From positions 1 through 5,898 of the forward strand of contig JAAXHY010000326.1 in the NCBI GenBank assembly GCA_012270665.1: 5,898 nt of DNA, given 5' to 3'. The position numbers were made by a program, and so were the translations under genes. The stretch is from Dehalococcoidia bacterium. GTDB lineage: Bacteria > Chloroflexota > Dehalococcoidia > SAR202 > UBA11138. Below the pieces are notes generated by a model that saw only the letters and a list, made by a program, of their open reading frames with translations, ran no database searches and was not told the DNA's origin. Positions within the stretch are counted from its first letter, which is position 1. Each line of letters starts with the position of its first letter. Below, piece by piece: positions 2,934-5,898 of this stretch.

Positions 2934-5414
2934 ATGGTCGCTCCATCAAAGTCTCAGATAACGCTTCCCATAACGGGGATGACCTGCGCGGCGTGTGTCT
3001 CCCATGTCTCGGACGCGCTTGAGGAAGTTGGAGGGGTGGAGCGAGTGTCGGTGAACCTGGCGACCGAGAAGGCGTCGCTGGACCTACGGTCGGATGGGGT
3101 GGAACTCTCCACACTGACACTGGCTGTGCAGGACGCGGGATACGGCGTCGGGACACGCAAGACCACGCTGGCGATAGGTGGGATGACGTGCGCGGCGTGC
3201 GTGACGCACGTGGAGAACGCGCTGGAAGGGTCGGACGGGGTGATGTCGGCGAGCGTAAACCTGGCGACCGAACGTGCCTCGGTGGAATACGTGCCCGGAA
3301 TGACGGGAATCTCGGACCTCAGGCGCTCGGTGGAGGACGCTGGATACTCGGTGGCGGCGGTGGTAGGCGATCCGAGCGACGACACGGCGACTCCGAAGGA
3401 TGTCCGGACGCTCAGAAACCGGATGGTGTTCAGCGTGACCGTAGCGGCCATAATCATGGCCCTGATGGCCTTACCGAACGTCGCCGACCTGTTCCCGTTC
3501 AGGATGGATTTCGCGCTGCTCGCGCTGGCGACACCGGTGCAGTTCTGGGCGGGCCGCGGGTTCTACGTATCGGCGTGGAGCGCGGCGCGGCATCTGACGT
3601 CGAACATGAACACGCTGATTGCGGTGGGGACGTCAGTCGCCTACGTGTACAGCCTGGTGGTTACGGTCTTCGGCGGCGCCGCGTTCTTCGAGGGGCGCGC
3701 CACGGACACGTATTTCGACACTTCGTCCGCGATCATAGCGCTGGTACTGCTGGGCAAGTTCCTAGAGGCGAGAGCGAAGAGCCGGGCGTCGAACGCCATC
3801 AGGGCGCTGATGGACCTGCAGCCCAAGACCGCGAGGGTGGTCAGGGACGGACAGGACGCAGATATTCCGATAGAGGATATCGCAGTCGGCGACATAGTGG
3901 TCGTGAGGCCGGGTGAGAAGGTGGCGGTGGACGGGATCGTGGAGGACGGGGCGTCTTCTCTGGACGAGTCCATGCTGACCGGGGAGAGCGCGCCGGTGGA
4001 CAAGGAGCGCGGGAGCGAGGTTTACGGCGGCGCTCTGAACGGCAGCGGGAGCTTCACGTTCAGAACGACGCGCGTGGGTCGGGACACGATGCTGTCGAAC
4101 ATCGTGCGGTTGGTGGAGGAGGCGCAGGGATCGAAGGCGCCGATACAGCGGATGGCGGACCTGGTGTCGGCGTATTTCGTGCCTTCGGTGATCGGGGTCG
4201 CGGCGCTGGTCTTCCTGATCTGGCTGACATTCGGGCCTGAGCCTTCATACGTGACGGCGATATTGACGGCGGTGGCGGTACTCATCATCGCGTGCCCGTG
4301 CGCGATGGGCTTGGCTACGCCAGCGGCCATCATGGTGGGCATTGGAAAGGGCGCGGAGTACGGCGTGCTGATACGGGGGGCGCAGGCGCTGGAGTCGGCG
4401 CACAAGGTCGAGGTGGTCGTGCTAGACAAGACGGGCACACTGACGAAGGCGCGGCCCGAGGTGACCGACATCTATGCCCAGAACGGTGACGAGAGCGGTC
4501 TGCTCGCACTGGCGGCGTCCGCGGAACGGCGGTCGGAACATCCGCTCGGCGTGGCAGTCGTGGAGTCTGCGGTGGAGCGTGGGCTGGCGTTGGAAGACGT
4601 GACGGGGTTCGAGGCCGCGCCCGGGGCCGGAATCAGGGCGAGGATGAACGGGACGGACCTGGTCATCGGCAATCTTGGGATGATGCAACGGGAGGGAGTC
4701 CGGCTGAACGGCATGGACACGGAGGCGGACGGATTCGCGGCGCAGGGCAAGACGCCGATGTTCGTCGCGGCGGACGGCGCCGCGCTCGGGGTCATGGCGG
4801 TGGCGGATGGACTCAAGCCTGAGTCGGCGGAGGTGGTGAGAACGCTCAGGGACCAGGATGTTGAGGTGGTAATGCTGACAGGGGACAATGAGCGCACTGC
4901 GCGGGCAGTCGCGGAGCAGGTGGGAATCGAGAGAGTGGTGTCTGAGGTGCTGCCGTCGGACAAGGCGAGCGTGATCCTGGAAATCCAAGCGGCGGGCAAG
5001 AAGGTGGCGATGGTCGGGGACGGCGTGAATGACGCGCCCGCTCTGGCGCAGGCGGACGTTGGGGTGGCTATCGGCACGGGTTCGGATGTGTCAATCGAGA
5101 CGGCGGATGTGACGCTGGTGGGAGGCGATTTGAGAGGGGTCTCGACACTCATATCGCTGAGTCGCTCTACCATGCGGGTAATCCGGCAGAACCTGTTCTG
5201 GGCTTTCGCGTACAATGTGGCGCTGATTCCGGTTGCGGCGGGGATACTCTACCCACTGTTCGGACCGGATGGGACGCCGGAGGCGCTGAGGCCGATTCTG
5301 GGCGAACACGGTTTCCTCAATCCGGTGCTCGCGGCGGGGGCGATGGCATTCAGCTCGGTGTCGGTGATCACGAACTCGCTGCGGCTGAAGCGGTTCAGGC
5401 CCATGTCCAGGTAG
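2934..5414 (+). CDS. copA: Cu(+)-exporting P1B-type ATPase with two heavy-metal-binding domains
   Basis: This 826-residue inner-membrane pump expels cytosolic Cu(+) using ATP. Two N-terminal HMA domains carry GMTCAAC at 15-21 and 83-89. Membrane helices begin near 163. The actuator domain has TGES at 349-352. The metal-path helix has Cys454-Pro-Cys456 (ACPCAMGLATP). Asp498 in DKTGTLT is the phosphorylated residue; Ser-Glu-His536-Pro537 marks the P1B nucleotide domain; TGD (649-651) and GDGVNDAP (695-702) complete the catalytic core. Helix 7 has Tyr760-Asn761 and helix 8 Met804 with Ser807-Ser808, the Cu(+) (P1B-1) selectivity set. Length and order are normal. ATG 2934 is the only sensible start, though it has a poor Shine-Dalgarno. 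No chaperone or regulator gene is adjacent. Its 3' end converges on the permease gene 34 bp away, with no clear terminator between them. Confidence 0.97.
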   Translation: MVAPSKSQITLPITGMTCAACVSHVSDALEEVGGVERVSVNLATEKASLDLRSDGVELSTLTLAVQDAGYGVGTRKTTLAIGGMTCAACVTHVENALEGSDGVMSASVNLATERASVEYVPGMTGISDLRRSVEDAGYSVAAVVGDPSDDTATPKDVRTLRNRMVFSVTVAAIIMALMALPNVADLFPFRMDFALLALATPVQFWAGRGFYVSAWSAARHLTSNMNTLIAVGTSVAYVYSLVVTVFGGAAFFEGRATDTYFDTSSAIIALVLLGKFLEARAKSRASNAIRALMDLQPKTARVVRDGQDADIPIEDIAVGDIVVVRPGEKVAVDGIVEDGASSLDESMLTGESAPVDKERGSEVYGGALNGSGSFTFRTTRVGRDTMLSNIVRLVEEAQGSKAPIQRMADLVSAYFVPSVIGVAALVFLIWLTFGPEPSYVTAILTAVAVLIIACPCAMGLATPAAIMVGIGKGAEYGVLIRGAQALESAHKVEVVVLDKTGTLTKARPEVTDIYAQNGDESGLLALAASAERRSEHPLGVAVVESAVERGLALEDVTGFEAAPGAGIRARMNGTDLVIGNLGMMQREGVRLNGMDTEADGFAAQGKTPMFVAADGAALGVMAVADGLKPESAEVVRTLRDQDVEVVMLTGDNERTARAVAEQVGIERVVSEVLPSDKASVILEIQAAGKKVAMVGDGVNDAPALAQADVGVAIGTGSDVSIETADVTLVGGDLRGVSTLISLSRSTMRVIRQNLFWAFAYNVALIPVAAGILYPLFGPDGTPEALRPILGEHGFLNPVLAAGAMAFSSVSVITNSLRLKRFRPMSR

Positions 5415-5448
5415 GCCCCCGTCTGCGGTTCGTAGATTTTCTTGCGGA

Positions 5449-5898
5449 TCATAGGTTCAGGGGCCATATCCACGCCAAGAGTGGGACGGATACCGACACT
5501 ATTATGACATCGAGCGGCAGGCCCATCCTCCAGTAGTCGCCGAACTTGTAGCCGCCGGGACCCATGACGATGGTGTTGGATTGGTGTCCGATTGGCGTGA
5601 GGAAGGCGGAGGACCCTCCGATTGCCACAGCCATCAGGAATGGATCCACCGACGCGCCCATGGTTTGCGCAACCCCCATAGCAACGGGAGCCATCAGGAT
5701 AACTGCGGTGGAGTTGTTGACCACGTCGGACAGCAGCATGGTGGTGACCAGGACTATCGCGAGAATGGTCCAAGGGGGCAGGGTGTGGCCCAGATCGGTG
5801 ACGAGCGAGGCGATACGCGCGGCTCCTCCGGTACTTTCCAGCGCTCCGCCTACCGGGATCATAGCTCCCAGCAGGACGATGATGGGCCAGTTGATGGA
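5449..5898 (-). CDS. SLC13-family (anion/Na+ symporter-like) permease, C-terminal part
   Basis: The frame is open to the right edge, so only the last 149 residues are present; the 5' end lies outside the window. The fragment is strongly hydrophobic with about five membrane segments (near 3-20, 41-60, 63-78, 85-103 and 127-147). Family marks are NWPIIVLLGAMIPVGGALESTG at the start, SDVVNNSTAVILMAPVA (57-73; the second conserved Asn-rich hairpin motif) and a late GGSSAFLTPIGHQ, NTIVMGPGGYKFGDYWRMGLPL region (94-128). This is the C-terminal repeat of SLC13/DASS-like permeases, some of which carry internal TrkA-C domains upstream. The substrate (dicarboxylate, sulfate or other anion) cannot be inferred. 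It ends at TGA 5449-5451, tail to tail with copA, and shows no functional tie to it. Confidence 0.87.
   Translation of the reverse strand, partial: SINWPIIVLLGAMIPVGGALESTGGAARIASLVTDLGHTLPPWTILAIVLVTTMLLSDVVNNSTAVILMAPVAMGVAQTMGASVDPFLMAVAIGGSSAFLTPIGHQSNTIVMGPGGYKFGDYWRMGLPLDVIIVSVSVPLLAWIWPLNL

Noticed and set aside
4422..5215. Long antisense ORFs (188 and 247 residues) within copA
   Set aside because: Shadows of a highly conserved P-type ATPase; rich in Ser/Thr/Ala or Arg/His as expected from antisense frames of GC-rich codons.
5249..5773. Long minus-strand ORF spanning the copA end and permease, with a plausible-looking peptide MIRKKIYEPQTGAYLDMGL at the gene junction
   Set aside because: It overlaps two well-identified genes in other frames for nearly all its length, and no family is recognisable; most likely a high-GC shadow frame.
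1..5898. CRISPR array, tRNA/rRNA, insertion sequence ends or attachment sites
   Set aside because: No spaced direct repeats, tRNA-like cloverleaf, transposase motifs or matching terminal repeats were seen on either strand by eye.

Overview
The window looks like a GC-rich bacterial chromosome segment, most likely from a Chloroflexota (Dehalococcoidia/SAR202-like) lineage. That guess rests on three things: an F420-type (deazaflavin) oxidoreductase, a LexA with Gram-positive-type GAAC-N4-GTTC boxes, and small DUF4258/DUF2283 genes. It comes from family knowledge only; no search was run.

Positions 1-1325 form a small, damaged accessory island. It holds a charged hypothetical ORF (25-288), followed convergently by a leftward pair: a DUF4258-type RelE-like gene broken by a frameshift (710-950) and a DUF2283 protein fused to an excisionase/MerR-like helix-turn-helix (318-713). 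The pair looks like a toxin-antitoxin module. It has a well-formed promoter whose -35/-10 spacer holds a perfect 12-bp palindrome, a natural operator for the HTH protein. Directly behind that promoter, facing right, lies a second and divergent DUF4258/DUF2283 pair: the DUF4258 gene keeps only its C-terminal half (999-1127) and the DUF2283 gene (1135-1323) seems to have lost its start through a 1-base slip. These lesions are not listed in any simple ORF scan and emerge only when frames are joined.

Positions 1402-5898 are ordinary and intact. They contain a leftward deazaflavin-dependent nitroreductase-family gene (1402-1836), a 320-bp gap with lexA control signals, lexA (2157-2801) with a strong intrinsic terminator, a two-HMA-domain Cu(+)-exporting P1B-type ATPase copA (2934-5414), and the C-terminal part of a leftward SLC13-type permease that runs off the right edge. 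LexA probably represses itself through two boxes flanking its promoter. CopA exports copper on its own transcript; no copper regulator or chaperone gene is visible here. Apart from the DUF4258/DUF2283 pairs, the neighbours share no obvious pathway.
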